Virus record (IMG/VR): IMGVR_UViG_3300025009_000050
Location: 124,001 to 188,000 of that record
Strand: one strand, 5' to 3'
Length of the DNA stretch: 64,000 nucleotides
Source: a virus
The notes beneath the pieces are model-generated. The model saw only the letters and a program-made list of their open reading frames with translations, was not told the DNA's origin and searched no databases. Of this stretch, positions 10,517 to 22,000 are shown piece after piece (positions within the stretch are counted from its first letter, which is position 1; each line of letters begins with the position of its first letter). The translations under genes were made by a program, and so were the position numbers.

Positions 10517-12136
10517 CTAACCTAAGTCGTAGTCTAATGCAATAGTGTCTGTAGCAATTGGTGCGGCAACAAATGTTATCGTCGCACTACTCACAGTATA
10601 ATCAGTAGTTAATTTTTGTCTTAGTCCATTCTTATATACTCTAACACTACTTGAATTGAGTGAGTGACCAGATGCTAACGTAAAGGCAACTCTTGCCCCA
10701 TCAGGAGTGTGTCCAACTGCAAATGCGGCATCATAATAGTGTGTGTGTTTCTTAGTTCCTGCTTCATCCCAAGTCTCAACCTTACTATAAGTTATATCCT
10801 GAATAGTAAGTGTTTCAGTTGAATCATAAAAGCTAATCTTATCAGTGTCTATAGTCATACTCTTAGTGCTTCCGTTAGCAGCAGGTACGTCGTTCATTAC
10901 GATCTTAGTTTTATCCCCGTCTTTATAGATCTCCATTCTATTAAATGGATTATGAGATGTTGATGCGATGGTAGCATTAGACTTATCAGACTTGAATATG
11001 ATTACTTTCTTATTAACATTATCAGTGATTATAGGAACAAACTCACGAGCTTCTTTAATATATGCATCTAATATTACCGATACACCAGCAGGGATTGTAA
11101 CTTTAGCTAGCAATATAGCACCCTGACTAGCTACAGGAGACCACTTATTTAAGATTAACGCGTCTTCACTAGGATCGCTTATGACCGCAAGTCCACCAAT
11201 TGTATAGATACCTGCCTCATAATGTCCAGAGATAAATACATAATGTATATATCCAGCAGTAAATGGACTCTCTGGAGTTGTCTCTTGTGTGAAGTTCTTA
11301 TACCCATAATTCTTGATATATAATTTACCATTTGCTACAGTAACTGTTTTACTAGTTAACCCAGCAGTAACCTCGCATCCAGATATTACTCCATACCCGC
11401 CAGCATTAATACTACAATTAAATATATCTGATGCATGATAGCCATCAAGTAGATCTGCATTCAAGTAATCGACTACAGTAGTAGCACAACCAGAGTTTAT
11501 GTCTAATGGTTTGCCAGAAGTTGCGCTACATTTAAACTGTGTAGCCGTGATATATCTTCCGGCAAAGTCACCATTACCATCTCGAACTACTACCTTGCTA
11601 ACCGTATTAGCAGATGTTGCATCAACTGCCCAGGTAGTTGCCGCACTTCCATTAAAGTTATTACCAGTTAGATAACTACCACGAGTTAATGTGTTAGTTG
11701 TATTAGCAGTAATGGTTATGTTGGCAGAACCATCAAAGTTAGTACCGTTGATAGTTACAGTAGATGCTAACTTAGTGGCTGTTGATGCATTGCCTGTTAG
11801 CGGGCCAGTGAACCCTACTGCAGTTATATTGCCAGCAGTTGTGATAGTCACTCTATCAACTGTGCTATAGAACCTTAAGTCATCAGAACTAGCTGGATTG
11901 TATATTTTCCATTTATCAACACCAGCAGCTTGTAACCTAATTCCAGCTTCTTGTATAGCTGGAGCGTCAGCTAAGAAGTACGAATTAGTAGATGTTAAAC
12001 TTAATGTTTTAATATCCTTAGATACATTAAGTACTCCACCTATACTGAAGTCACCAGCTAATGAAGCACTAGTTAAACCTGAATGGAGAGCTAAATACCC
12101 TCCGATAGTGCAACCGCCTCTGAGCTGATCTCCCAT
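10517..12136 (-). CDS. Tail fibre protein, 539 aa
   Basis: This is a fibre-type protein that starts with ATG at 12136, overlapping the previous stop (TAATG) behind AGGTGATC. The N-terminal ~80 residues (TNSYFLADAPA, WKIYNPASSDDLRFYST, RVTITTAGNIT) match an internal module of the 1211-residue fibre. Residues ~80-230 have fibre motifs (TFTGPL-type beta strands, YLNADLLDGYHASDIFN). Residues ~240-360 form a beta-rich domain with a predicted-looking strand pattern, and the C-terminal ~70 residues (GHTPDGARVAFTLASGHSL ... VRVYKNGLRQKLTTDYTV) resemble the small beta domain common at the tips of tail fibres. I infer a receptor-binding or fibre-shaft role. Confidence 0.75.
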   Translation of the reverse strand: MGDQLRGGCTIGGYLALHSGLTSASLAGDFSIGGVLNVSKDIKTLSLTSTNSYFLADAPAIQEAGIRLQAAGVDKWKIYNPASSDDLRFYSTVDRVTITTAGNITAVGFTGPLTGNASTATKLASTVTINGTNFDGSANITITANTTNTLTRGSYLTGNNFNGSAATTWAVDATSANTVSKVVVRDGNGDFAGRYITATQFKCSATSGKPLDINSGCATTVVDYLNADLLDGYHASDIFNCSINAGGYGVISGCEVTAGLTSKTVTVANGKLYIKNYGYKNFTQETTPESPFTAGYIHYVFISGHYEAGIYTIGGLAVISDPSEDALILNKWSPVASQGAILLAKVTIPAGVSVILDAYIKEAREFVPIITDNVNKKVIIFKSDKSNATIASTSHNPFNRMEIYKDGDKTKIVMNDVPAANGSTKSMTIDTDKISFYDSTETLTIQDITYSKVETWDEAGTKKHTHYYDAAFAVGHTPDGARVAFTLASGHSLNSSSVRVYKNGLRQKLTTDYTVSSATITFVAAPIATDTIALDYDLG

Positions 12137-15063
12137 TAAGTGATCACCTGCCCTGTCATAATAGAACCTTGAACTTGCAGTTTAGACTTCTCATCCATTT
12201 TAGTTTGGTAAATAGCTTTTATCTCATCATCCGTTAACGCTCTAGGAACATAAATTAGATCTTTATAATATGAGTTTGGATACATTCCGCCAAAAGAGCC
12301 CATACCAAAAAAGCTACCATTCCATGATGTTATCCCACCATTGATAGTTATAACATTGCTTTTGGTTTCATCTTTGAAAACATGGAAGGAATTTATAGTT
12401 CCACTAGATCCGCTAAGAACAATAGCATGCATGTGCCATTTCATGCGATCAGCCTCACCTGTATATGGTGTCATTGCACCACCGCCATAAGTCCAACCAC
12501 TGTCTACGTTGTTCTTTACATATGCACAAATATTAGTACCAGAATTAGATGGTCCAAAATTCCATAAGGTGAAAGAAGCATTTGAATAGTAGTTGCCTAT
12601 CTCAAACATATTTGGGTAGGTGGTTTGAGTTGCATCATATGCACTATTTGGCTGAAGGCTTTTCCTCCAAAATAGAAATGTTGCATTATCAGATAAGGTC
12701 AATGGCCACTTAATACTTCCAGCACTTCTAGTCCCGTTGGCAAATGGAGTAGGAAATGAACGTTGTTCTAGTTGCATTTCTGTCACCAAACACTCTAATG
12801 CTCCATCACCAATAAAGCCAACCCCAGCACATAAAGTTGTACCAACAATTTGTCCTACAGTATAGCATAAATACCAACCATCAGATAATACTTGATATAC
12901 TAATGAACCGCCAGTTCCACCACCAAAATGAGCACGTATTCTTTCAGAAACTGTCCCGCCACTAAGCATTTTAATTTTAAAACTTAATGTATAGTAAGTA
13001 TTAGCTAGACAGGTTCTGCAGTCTCTAAATGAAGCATGAGTAGAAGGAGTTCCAGCTATCTTCGTTACCTTAGCTATCTTACTCCTGTTATATCTAGTAG
13101 TATACTCGGCCCAGGATAATGTTCCGTTAGCGTCAACAACATTAATATTAGTTAACTCACTTTGAGGAGAAGCATAAATATTGGTTGTCGCGTTTCCAAC
13201 CCATACTGATCCATCCTCATACACCGTATTAGCTTCAGTAGACGGACTTATTAACTTATACTTATCTTTACTATCGCAACCAAGTGAGAAGTATTTAGCA
13301 TCACTAGGGATCTCATTAGGTTCAGTAACTACTTGAGATGCAATCAGGTTACCAGTAGGAGTAAATTGGAAAGAAGGATTGACAAGTTCTTTTGCTTCTG
13401 ATTCAGATAGTGCTCTATTATAGATTGATAGATTTTTAAATATCGCGTTACTTCTGTTCCAACCCCATCCTAAATATATAATAGGGACATTCGAACTGTT
13501 AGCGGAACCTACTGTAGCAAGAGTTCCAAGCAGAACTCCATCTGCATAGAAAAATTGAGTAGTATTGTCCCAGCTAATTGCTATGTTAATCCACTTATTC
13601 TTTTGTGGAATATAAGCTGGAGACGATGTTACCGATAAACCTCCACTACCTTCATGCATGTAAAATTGACCATTACTATTCAAATATATGCCCCACCATT
13701 TACTGTTATATTGCGCATTAGATATTACGGTTTCACTAATGCCATCTCCTTCTAAATAGTAATCAAAGGCTATCGTAGAATTACTGGATAGTTGAGTCGA
13801 AATACCGAATGTCCCATCTCCTCTACTTCCATTAACATAAGAAGTTGAGAAAGCCTTGTTTTCTATCTGGACAGCCATAATATCAGCCTTTGTTACTCCA
13901 CTAGCGTACAAGTGTCTACCACCACTAGTACCAGTTGACGCTTTCGTTATATATACCCATTTGCCTAATGGAGTGTTTGATGAATTCATAGTTATCTTGT
14001 AAGATGGGTTATTGAGATCCCCCCATTCTATTTGTCCGTAGTGAAGTTTAATCCATATAGAATAAGATATACTTCCTGAAGTGTTTCCTATGTTGCCAGC
14101 AACCCAGCCACCCCAGCCACCACCATAGGTCTCGATTCCTTGCGCTTTTGTTAAGCCTGGGACTGGAGAATCATATACAGGGACAATTTCTACCTTATAG
14201 TTACCTATCCCAAAACGTTCACTCCAATTATTGCCAAAACCACAAACATTGCCAGTGTATCCAATGGCGTAAGACTCCATATTAGAAATTACAATTTGAT
14301 TTATAGTAGCCTCTTCTACTGCTATACCATCATATGTTAGAGTAGTATTGGAGTTAGTTATATTACCCTTACTCTTGCCGAGTGTATATAATATAGCTTC
14401 CTTATGAAATGAGAGTACATTGGAATCGCCCTCTTGGTCGAAGAACAACACTGCTCCACTAAATGACTCATAGATATAGCCGGTTATTTGATTAGTATCA
14501 GATCTACGATAAAATGGAATAGCCCCATTCTGTAATTGATCGATCCCACCATATAGATCAGCGATACCAGCAGATGGATACATTAGACTGTCTGTATATA
14601 TTGGAATATTGGGTTCTATCAATATATCATGGGTAGCATGGGCTGTTGCAGTATATGTTTTAACAAACACATTAGTCCTTGTATCATTACCCTGGGCTAT
14701 CACAGAAACACCAGCATCAACGAACTGTTTTAACTTGTCCATTATATTACTAGAGAAACCCCAGACATAATAGTCACAGATTATCAAATCATACTGAAGT
14801 GCTGTCGCGACATCAACAGTTGTTAAGTCAGTAGAATTAGTGATAGTTGCTCCTTGTGATATAAGCCAATTATACCAATAGTGTGTGCTCTGATAATGGC
14901 CCAACACTTTAATCCCAGCCAGCGATCTAATTTTGTTGAGGGTTTCATCCATAGGATAGTGTGCAACTAGCCCGTCTGTTATAACGGGCAGTCGTGTGTT
15001 TATATCCCCAGATATGCGAAGGTCGCCATCTTTAGTAAGTTCCCCAGCTATGAATTCAGACAT
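12136..15063 (-). CDS. Adhesin with GATase-like and LamG-like domains, 975 aa
   Basis: The N-terminal ~40 residues (RLPVITDGLVAHYPMD) are shared with the partial adhesin at 1-1730. Residues ~50-235 read as a Rossmann-like glutamine amidotransferase-like fold: IKVLGHYQS, then YDLIICDYYVWGF, FVDAGVSVIAQGND and SGAVLFFDQEGD. No nucleophilic cysteine is seen at the usual elbow, so it is probably a binding rather than a catalytic module. LamG-like domains lie at ~425-570 (ends LSIYNRALSESEAKELV) and ~785-955 (ends LIYVPRALTDDEIKAIY). A CBM-like segment at ~640-780 has the TEMQLEQRSFPTPF ending typical of such modules. The start follows AGGAGG. Probable cell-surface glycan adhesin on the tail. Confidence 0.75.
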   Translation of the reverse strand: MSEFIAGELTKDGDLRISGDINTRLPVITDGLVAHYPMDETLNKIRSLAGIKVLGHYQSTHYWYNWLISQGATITNSTDLTTVDVATALQYDLIICDYYVWGFSSNIMDKLKQFVDAGVSVIAQGNDTRTNVFVKTYTATAHATHDILIEPNIPIYTDSLMYPSAGIADLYGGIDQLQNGAIPFYRRSDTNQITGYIYESFSGAVLFFDQEGDSNVLSFHKEAILYTLGKSKGNITNSNTTLTYDGIAVEEATINQIVISNMESYAIGYTGNVCGFGNNWSERFGIGNYKVEIVPVYDSPVPGLTKAQGIETYGGGWGGWVAGNIGNTSGSISYSIWIKLHYGQIEWGDLNNPSYKITMNSSNTPLGKWVYITKASTGTSGGRHLYASGVTKADIMAVQIENKAFSTSYVNGSRGDGTFGISTQLSSNSTIAFDYYLEGDGISETVISNAQYNSKWWGIYLNSNGQFYMHEGSGGLSVTSSPAYIPQKNKWINIAISWDNTTQFFYADGVLLGTLATVGSANSSNVPIIYLGWGWNRSNAIFKNLSIYNRALSESEAKELVNPSFQFTPTGNLIASQVVTEPNEIPSDAKYFSLGCDSKDKYKLISPSTEANTVYEDGSVWVGNATTNIYASPQSELTNINVVDANGTLSWAEYTTRYNRSKIAKVTKIAGTPSTHASFRDCRTCLANTYYTLSFKIKMLSGGTVSERIRAHFGGGTGGSLVYQVLSDGWYLCYTVGQIVGTTLCAGVGFIGDGALECLVTEMQLEQRSFPTPFANGTRSAGSIKWPLTLSDNATFLFWRKSLQPNSAYDATQTTYPNMFEIGNYYSNASFTLWNFGPSNSGTNICAYVKNNVDSGWTYGGGAMTPYTGEADRMKWHMHAIVLSGSSGTINSFHVFKDETKSNVITINGGITSWNGSFFGMGSFGGMYPNSYYKDLIYVPRALTDDEIKAIYQTKMDEKSKLQVQGSIMTGQVIT

Positions 15064-15073
15064 ATGAATCCTC

Positions 15074-18000
15074 CTATGTTACGAATACAAACTTAAGTGA
15101 CTGAGTAGTTGCATCCTGTTTAATATCCCAGTTACCAGCCTTATGAACTGTTGCAGTTACTGTGCCAGTTGCTGTTACGCTAGCAGCCGATACTCCATTA
15201 GTAATGGCTGCTGATGAAGCAGTTACAGATGTGGTAGAAGTCACAGCATTAAATGTTACACCGTCAGTTGTCTTAACATTCTGGTCCATCAAGTATACTT
15301 CTGTTGCACCTTGACCAGTGTTAATCGTTTCTATATTCACTAAGTTCCTTGAAGCGTCGATAACAACAGTTGCATTAACTTGGTATCCGTATGGCGCATC
15401 AACACCAGCGTCATCATAAATTCTGAAATGAATTCTGTCATTATCTTCTGGTTCATAAAAATCCAATCCTTCTGGAGTAGCCTTTATAGACATGTCAATG
15501 CCAGTATCAGAGGAACCATTAAAATGAATTACAGGTGTAGTTGAAGCTAATGTTAGTGGCCCGGTTAGTGTTTGACCAGCAAAGGTTGGGGAGCTAGTTG
15601 TCTTAACGTTCTGGTCCATTAAATATAATTCTGTAGCGCCTTGTCCTGTGTCAATAGTTCCACCAACTTTAAGGTTACCTTTGAAGTAACCATGACCACC
15701 AGATAGATTTATATAAGAAGCTAGCGAGTTACCACCAATGAAAGCGATTGAATTAGAAAGTAATGTTTCGTTTCCAGCAACGACTAAGTTACTATCAATC
15801 TGTCTGTGATATATTCCATACTGACCATTTACGCCATCACAGAATATCCAGCCATCCTCTGCGCCCCCTCTAGACACTATAGAAGCGTCGTTCCATGCAC
15901 TAGGAGTATGGCTATACCATGTAGTCTGAGCTACAGGAATATAATTATTGTGATTAGTCGGTAGATCAGAAGCAGTTAGGTCCGCACCAGCAGTTACTAA
16001 GCCTTTAGAATCATAAGTAATCTTACACTTGGTTGCGCCTGTAATAGCAGTGTTTGCAGCCACCTTGGTGGCCAGTCCATCATATACAGCATCACATGAT
16101 GGAGAAGAATTTTGTTCTCCATCAGTTATTGTGCTAGAGATATATGCTAACTGTTTCGGAGTTCCCCAAGTGGTATCTGCTTGCGCTGCCTGGTAATGTC
16201 TAATTTTCATTTCAGACTTATCAAATATTAGAGCGTTAACATTGCCTCCTGATGCATCTATATAGCTATTAAGCACCAACATGTCTTGATAATCTTGGTT
16301 CTCAGTGCCTGTCATACCGCCTAGAGAAGTAAAAACTAATTCTAAGTACCCTTTGGAGGTATTAACTGGTTTTCTATCTCTGTCATCTATATTCTGTAGA
16401 TTGCTATGATAGTGAGTAGATGGAGTAAATGAGCTGGGCTTGCTAGTTAGCTCTCCCCAATCAACATTCCCCCATGCCATAACACCAGCAGTTGAACCTG
16501 CTTTTAAAACCTTTAGATTATTGGTCGTACTAGTTGCTGGGACATGTAAATTACCATCATTTGTTGGGTGAGTATAATTATTTGCACTAGTAGCAATACC
16601 AGACAGCTTCGTACGTTCTGTATCTGTAAAGAATCTATGAGTAGCATCCTCTGTAATAATGCTTGCTGGGTGATTTGCTGGGTGTGTGTATACAGTATCA
16701 GTGAACACAGCACCAGTAGGCACAGCAGTTAATACAGTCAGACTATTTACTGTATCAGCATTGGTAGCTGCGTTAACTTTAATACCTTGAATAGTTGTTG
16801 CACTGTATGTCCATTTACCATTAGCTAAATCATAAGCTGACTTAACAGCAACAGCTGTTGCAGCCAATGTTGTAGAATCACTATCAATTGCACTACTTAA
16901 TTGAACTATACCAGATGCAGTAGTACTAGCAGAAGGAATACTACTAAGTCTAGCCCAAGGAATTATACCAGCAGTAACTGTGCCAGTAGTGTCTACGGTA
17001 AATTTAGCAGATGTATTATCCCATATATTAAAACTACCTTTAACTATAATGTTATCTGTAGTAGCATCGTCACCTAATGTAGTATTACCATTAACTATCA
17101 TGTTACCTTGAACTGTGAAATCACCCTGAACATCACTTTCTTGACTATTCTGTGAAGATGAGAGAAGTACTGACATTGACTTCCCATACATGTTCCCACG
17201 ATTATCAATACTGAAATAAGTGTATGAATCGTCATTCTTATTGATTCTTAATAGAATAACTGTTTGATAAAAACTTACATATACAGTAGCTCCATTTGAT
17301 ATAGAGCTATCAGTATGTCTCTTAATCTTACCAGCATAATAATCTATATCATAATCTATACCTCTAGTATATTGTGTCCCTGTTTTCCCGGATGCTGACC
17401 ATACTTCTTCAGTCATTGCGTCAATCGGATTGTACCCAATGTTACTGAATACATCTCCAATAACAACCGCTATACTATTACGTGCAGTATAAGTGTCTGT
17501 GGTAGGCTTGATCTTGATTGATTCACTGTTTGCAGTAAAGACATTACTACTAGATAGGGTAGGAAATGTATTATGGTCTGAATCATTGTGGGTGTAGGTC
17601 ACTGTCTTGCCTGATATAGATGCTTGAATATCACCACTAGCTGCGAAAGTTAATGTATCATCATTAATATTTGCAGAAGAAGTAGTTCCTCCTACGGTAA
17701 CATTTTTAAAGATATACTGACTAGAACCCTTATCCGAGTTGACTAAACCATTAGCATCGGCAGTAAGACCAGGACTAGTTCCAAGTTTAACACTAAACTC
17801 GGTTGTTAATAATTGTAATCCATTGCTAGCAGTATATGTAGTATTAGTAGAAGATATGGTTATCGTACTACTAGATCTGGATATGGTAGTCGCTCCGCTA
17901 CTCTTAATATCTACGATAGCTCCAGATGTAATACTCACTCCAGTATCAGTATTTGCCTTCAATAGCCAACTTTGATAGTTATCGTATGGGTGGGTATGTG

Positions 18001-19021
18001 TAGGTGCTTTACTATCTAATGCAGTTTGGAGCCCATCTACGTTACTAATAATATGGTTATGACTATCATCTACTACAGTCACAATACCAGTAGCGTCTAT
18101 AGTTATATCTCCACCAGTTTTGATATGACCAAGCGAAACATTAGCAATAACGGTTGGGTGGGTATCTGGAGTATATGGATGTGTATGTGCATCAGACTTT
18201 GCATTCCAAGTACTTATCAAGGTATCCGTTACAAATCTATTACTAGCATCTTGCGTAATAATACTTGGCGAATGGTTAGCTGGATGAGTATAACTGTAAG
18301 TATTAGCTATAGTTATTGCACTAGCAGATCGTGTTATACTGATATTGGAACCATTCTTAAAATCAACTATTGATCCAGTAGTAACATTCTGTCCAGTGCC
18401 TTCTGTGTTTTGCTTTAATATCCAGTTTTGATAATTATCATAAGGGTGGGTGTGCGCATCTGCTTTCGCATTCCATGTAACCTTCTCCGTGTCTGCAACA
18501 AATCTATGAGTAGTATCTTCAGTAATCATAGTAGCTGCGTGAGAAGATGGATGTGTATAAGTATTGGCAATAGTCATAGCTGTTCCGGTTCTTGTAATGC
18601 TAATATTAGAACCATTTTTAAAATCAACTATCGTTCCGGTAATAACATCAGCACCAGTTTCTTCTGTGTTTTGTTTGAGAATCCACTTGACGTAGTTATC
18701 ATACGTTGGTTTGTCAGTAATATTATTCCAGTGGACAGAGGCTTGACCATTAGTTTGAAGATTCGTCTTAGTGTAGTATTGACTTAAATCAACTCCAGTG
18801 ATAGTACCACTAACAGTAAGGTCACCGCTGATAGTAACGTTACCGCTTACTGTTCCACCGGCAGATGCAAACTTATCGTTAATAGCTGATACAATGTCGG
18901 AGACGTTACCAGCCGCTAACGTGCCAGATACAGTTAAGTTACTTGCAAAGGTGGAAGCCTGACTCACGGTCAGACCCCCATTAATCCTTGTGTTATAATC
19001 TATATCTCTATATACAGCCAT
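15074..19021 (-). CDS. Tail fibre with internal ~90-aa repeats, 1315 aa
   Basis: This is a long tail fibre. Residues ~100-390 contain two full copies and one partial copy of a ~90-residue unit (DNY..WILKQNTE.TG ... VDFKNGSNISITR ... THP..H ... WNAK.DAHTHPY). A fourth partial copy (THPANHPASIITEDATHRF) lies near residue ~770. Around residues 697-737 is a Phage_fiber_2-type repeat (TASGIVQLSSAIDSDSTT, AVAVKSAYDLANGKW). Two copies of TGQGATE(L/V)YLMDQNVKTT lie near the C-terminus. The protein ends in SLKFVFVT, the terminal motif shared with two other fibres here. The start follows AGGAGG and lies 12 bases after the 4122-residue gene. No catalytic domain is seen. Confidence 0.8.
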   Translation of the reverse strand: MAVYRDIDYNTRINGGLTVSQASTFASNLTVSGTLAAGNVSDIVSAINDKFASAGGTVSGNVTISGDLTVSGTITGVDLSQYYTKTNLQTNGQASVHWNNITDKPTYDNYVKWILKQNTEETGADVITGTIVDFKNGSNISITRTGTAMTIANTYTHPSSHAATMITEDTTHRFVADTEKVTWNAKADAHTHPYDNYQNWILKQNTEGTGQNVTTGSIVDFKNGSNISITRSASAITIANTYSYTHPANHSPSIITQDASNRFVTDTLISTWNAKSDAHTHPYTPDTHPTVIANVSLGHIKTGGDITIDATGIVTVVDDSHNHIISNVDGLQTALDSKAPTHTHPYDNYQSWLLKANTDTGVSITSGAIVDIKSSGATTISRSSSTITISSTNTTYTASNGLQLLTTEFSVKLGTSPGLTADANGLVNSDKGSSQYIFKNVTVGGTTSSANINDDTLTFAASGDIQASISGKTVTYTHNDSDHNTFPTLSSSNVFTANSESIKIKPTTDTYTARNSIAVVIGDVFSNIGYNPIDAMTEEVWSASGKTGTQYTRGIDYDIDYYAGKIKRHTDSSISNGATVYVSFYQTVILLRINKNDDSYTYFSIDNRGNMYGKSMSVLLSSSQNSQESDVQGDFTVQGNMIVNGNTTLGDDATTDNIIVKGSFNIWDNTSAKFTVDTTGTVTAGIIPWARLSSIPSASTTASGIVQLSSAIDSDSTTLAATAVAVKSAYDLANGKWTYSATTIQGIKVNAATNADTVNSLTVLTAVPTGAVFTDTVYTHPANHPASIITEDATHRFFTDTERTKLSGIATSANNYTHPTNDGNLHVPATSTTNNLKVLKAGSTAGVMAWGNVDWGELTSKPSSFTPSTHYHSNLQNIDDRDRKPVNTSKGYLELVFTSLGGMTGTENQDYQDMLVLNSYIDASGGNVNALIFDKSEMKIRHYQAAQADTTWGTPKQLAYISSTITDGEQNSSPSCDAVYDGLATKVAANTAITGATKCKITYDSKGLVTAGADLTASDLPTNHNNYIPVAQTTWYSHTPSAWNDASIVSRGGAEDGWIFCDGVNGQYGIYHRQIDSNLVVAGNETLLSNSIAFIGGNSLASYINLSGGHGYFKGNLKVGGTIDTGQGATELYLMDQNVKTTSSPTFAGQTLTGPLTLASTTPVIHFNGSSDTGIDMSIKATPEGLDFYEPEDNDRIHFRIYDDAGVDAPYGYQVNATVVIDASRNLVNIETINTGQGATEVYLMDQNVKTTDGVTFNAVTSTTSVTASSAAITNGVSAASVTATGTVTATVHKAGNWDIKQDATTQSLKFVFVT
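17830..18720 (-). repeat. Coding tandem repeat, ~265-270 bp unit
   Basis: Two long copies and one shorter, more diverged copy lie in the 1315-residue fibre. At the DNA level, near-identical stretches such as those around 18358-18450 and 18620-18705 are spaced by about 262 bases. Each encodes the NTE.TG/VDFKNGSNISITR unit. Confidence 0.75.
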
Positions 19022-19033
19022 AGGTTATTCCTC

Positions 19034-22000
19034 CTAGAATACATCGTAAGCTATTAACTCTAAATATTTAATACCAACTGATTTTCCACCAGCAGCATAG
19101 TTACAAGCATCATTTTGTATTCTTACTTTAACATTACAATGATCCCCGCTAGTAAGGCCAGACACTTGGAAGTAAGAACTATATGCATCTCTCTGATCGT
19201 TCACAGCACCATAGGTGTGCGGCATTTTCCACTCGTATACTAATATAGTATCGCTCGCAAGCTCTACCCTCACTCTAGGAGCTATGGTCGCGCTAGCGTC
19301 AGTGTTGGTTATATCATCGCTATAAATAGCATATAGCCTATAGTATCTATTAGCACTGGTTTGCACAGATGGCAATGCGTACCCAAATGGTCCATACGCA
19401 AAAACCATGGTTTCCCATGTTGTACTATCTGTCTGGAACTGTAAGTCACCAGCTATCCCATACAGAGGTCTACGATGAACTATTTCATATTGACCTTGCT
19501 GCTTAACTTTACCGTCTACTAATATACCTCCATCAGATAACATTATCTTATCCAAGGCAGCCAAGTCTTCGTGTGGATGGGTTGCATAATTCAATGATAA
19601 CTTAGATTCCTGAATCTTGGCGTTACTAGCTATGTGTTCATCTATGATGGAGAATGCCTTAATCTTATCAGCTGTTATAGCTCCATTAGCTATATGGCTA
19701 GTCTGTATACCAGTGTGTTTAGGCTCTTGTGAATCCCAAGATTCAATTGCAAAACCAGTATACTTGTCAGCAGCAGGAGCCATGCGCCAATAAGTTGGGT
19801 TAACACCCTTCTCCATAGTAACGTTAGTAACCATAGCAGCACCTTGCTCAAATCTCCATTTCCTATCTCCAATCTCTCCACCTGTACCACCTTCACCATC
19901 AACAGCGTCTGCTCGTCCTTCAAGTGTAGTTTGAAATCTTAATCTATACCTGACAGGAACTTGGTTGTTCGGAATACCTAAATCCTTATCTACTCGGAGT
20001 GAATCATAAGCTCCAGATAGGACCTGTGTACCACGACCAAGATATTTGCGAGCCTTATATGGTGAAATCTTAGCAGTGTACCAAGTAAATAACTCTACTG
20101 GATTCAATGAAGGAGACGCAACAATTTGACTATTCATCTGTAATAACTGCAAGTCTTCAAGCTTAATGACGTCGAAGTTTACACGACCTTGCTGTTGTAC
20201 AAGCTTGATAGTATGTTCTCCTGGTAATAGATCTTGAGAGATCTGTGAGAAGCGCTCTACCTTAGTAGACATTTGTGAGATAGAATGGGTAAGGTTGTTA
20301 TCCAAATAGATATTTACATTACCTAATCCAATGTCAGCAATCCAACCTATATACCAATCGCAACGATAATCGTTAGTAAATGTCCATTGAATCCAAGCAC
20401 CAGTTACATCGCTTTCTGCAACAGATGCATCCATATCGGCAATACCAGTATTGGGATTCCTGTGAGCTATACAAAGTGGTAAACTTGAAAGATCCTCTTG
20501 AACGAACTTATAAACAATGCGTACTTCTTCGCCATCAGCAATTGTAGAATCGGCAGTTCTCCATAAGATGTTGGCCATATAGTCATACACATAGTCGTAA
20601 CCAGTTGTGTCTAATACGGCATAAGGCAGATGGGTTGTTACATTCCTATAACCTACGCCTTTATACAATGTATTTTCATAAGCATTGTACACCGAAACTT
20701 CTCCACGGAGATCGTGACTACCATCTGTACCTGAGTAATATAATCTGTATCTTACTCTTTCTGATGGTCTTGTAGTTGGATTGAGTGGATCTATATTAGT
20801 GATTGAAGGATCGTCAAAACGTTTAGCTGTAGTGCCACCTAGAGTTACGAAAGTTTCACGTTTACTTTCTGAATCCCATATTGTATTTGATGCAAACGTA
20901 TAGCTTCCAACTTTCCAGTCTCCCATTACTTTGATCTGTTTCCACTGGTTAGTTGTATTGTCAAGAGTACTACGTATATATCTAACTCTTTTCGGCCCTT
21001 CGTAGTCACTATTATAGGTCTTCTGGAATGTTATTTGATAACTTGGACCAACAGCCAGAAGTCCATTGAATACTTCTACCCATGCCACATTATCCTCAGA
21101 GATCTCAACCTTTGCGTTATTTACTAATATACCATGATCTATGGTTATATTATTGGCATAGTATACAGCTCCTAAATCGATAGTGAGATTTTGAGAACCC
21201 ACTGGCAATACTACTGTAGAACCATCTGTCTTCTTGACGTTATCAGTTTCACCACTAATCGGTATAGCACTTGGAGTTATTGACGCTACTGGAACCCTAT
21301 CTGAATAAGCAGAATATACTAATCCCTTGACCTCTGGAACTTGATACAGTTTAGTATTATCTTGTTTAAGCCAATAAGGAGTAGCATCTTCGTACAAAGG
21401 TTTACCATAGTCGTGTATTGGTCTCCAAGGATCTATGTTATCATTGTCAACATAAATAAACTTAGGAACTAATTCATCTAATTGCATACGAACCCACTGG
21501 TTCTCTGGACGTGGCCACTTCCAGAAGAAGTCTGCAGACACTACAGAGTCACTGTAGTTACGCTTATTAGGGTGATAATAATATCTCACTTTCAAACAAT
21601 GACGGTATTTAACAGTAACACTATTGCCGCTTGGGATAGCGCTATTGACAGTTCTTGCAATGGTATTATTGACACGATCAATAATATAGTCTGTGTTTTC
21701 AATATATTCTCCAGCTGTCTGCCCAAGAGGATATACGGTAATAGTGTTATAGTTCTTACCATTGGCTATCATAGTAACAGCAGTGGTATCAACTAATACG
21801 GTATTCTCTATCTTCCCAGATGCGGGGATCGTGTCACCCAATCTACTGACCTCGTTTACATCATAGTTGACTACATAATGAACGCCTTCTATATAGATGA
21901 TGCTAACATCAGTAGCCGATATAAGCTGGATACGTCTTTTCTCTTGTCCGGTTATGTCTTTAAAATCAGCTACGTCCTCAGTAAGCTTTAGTGGGATACC

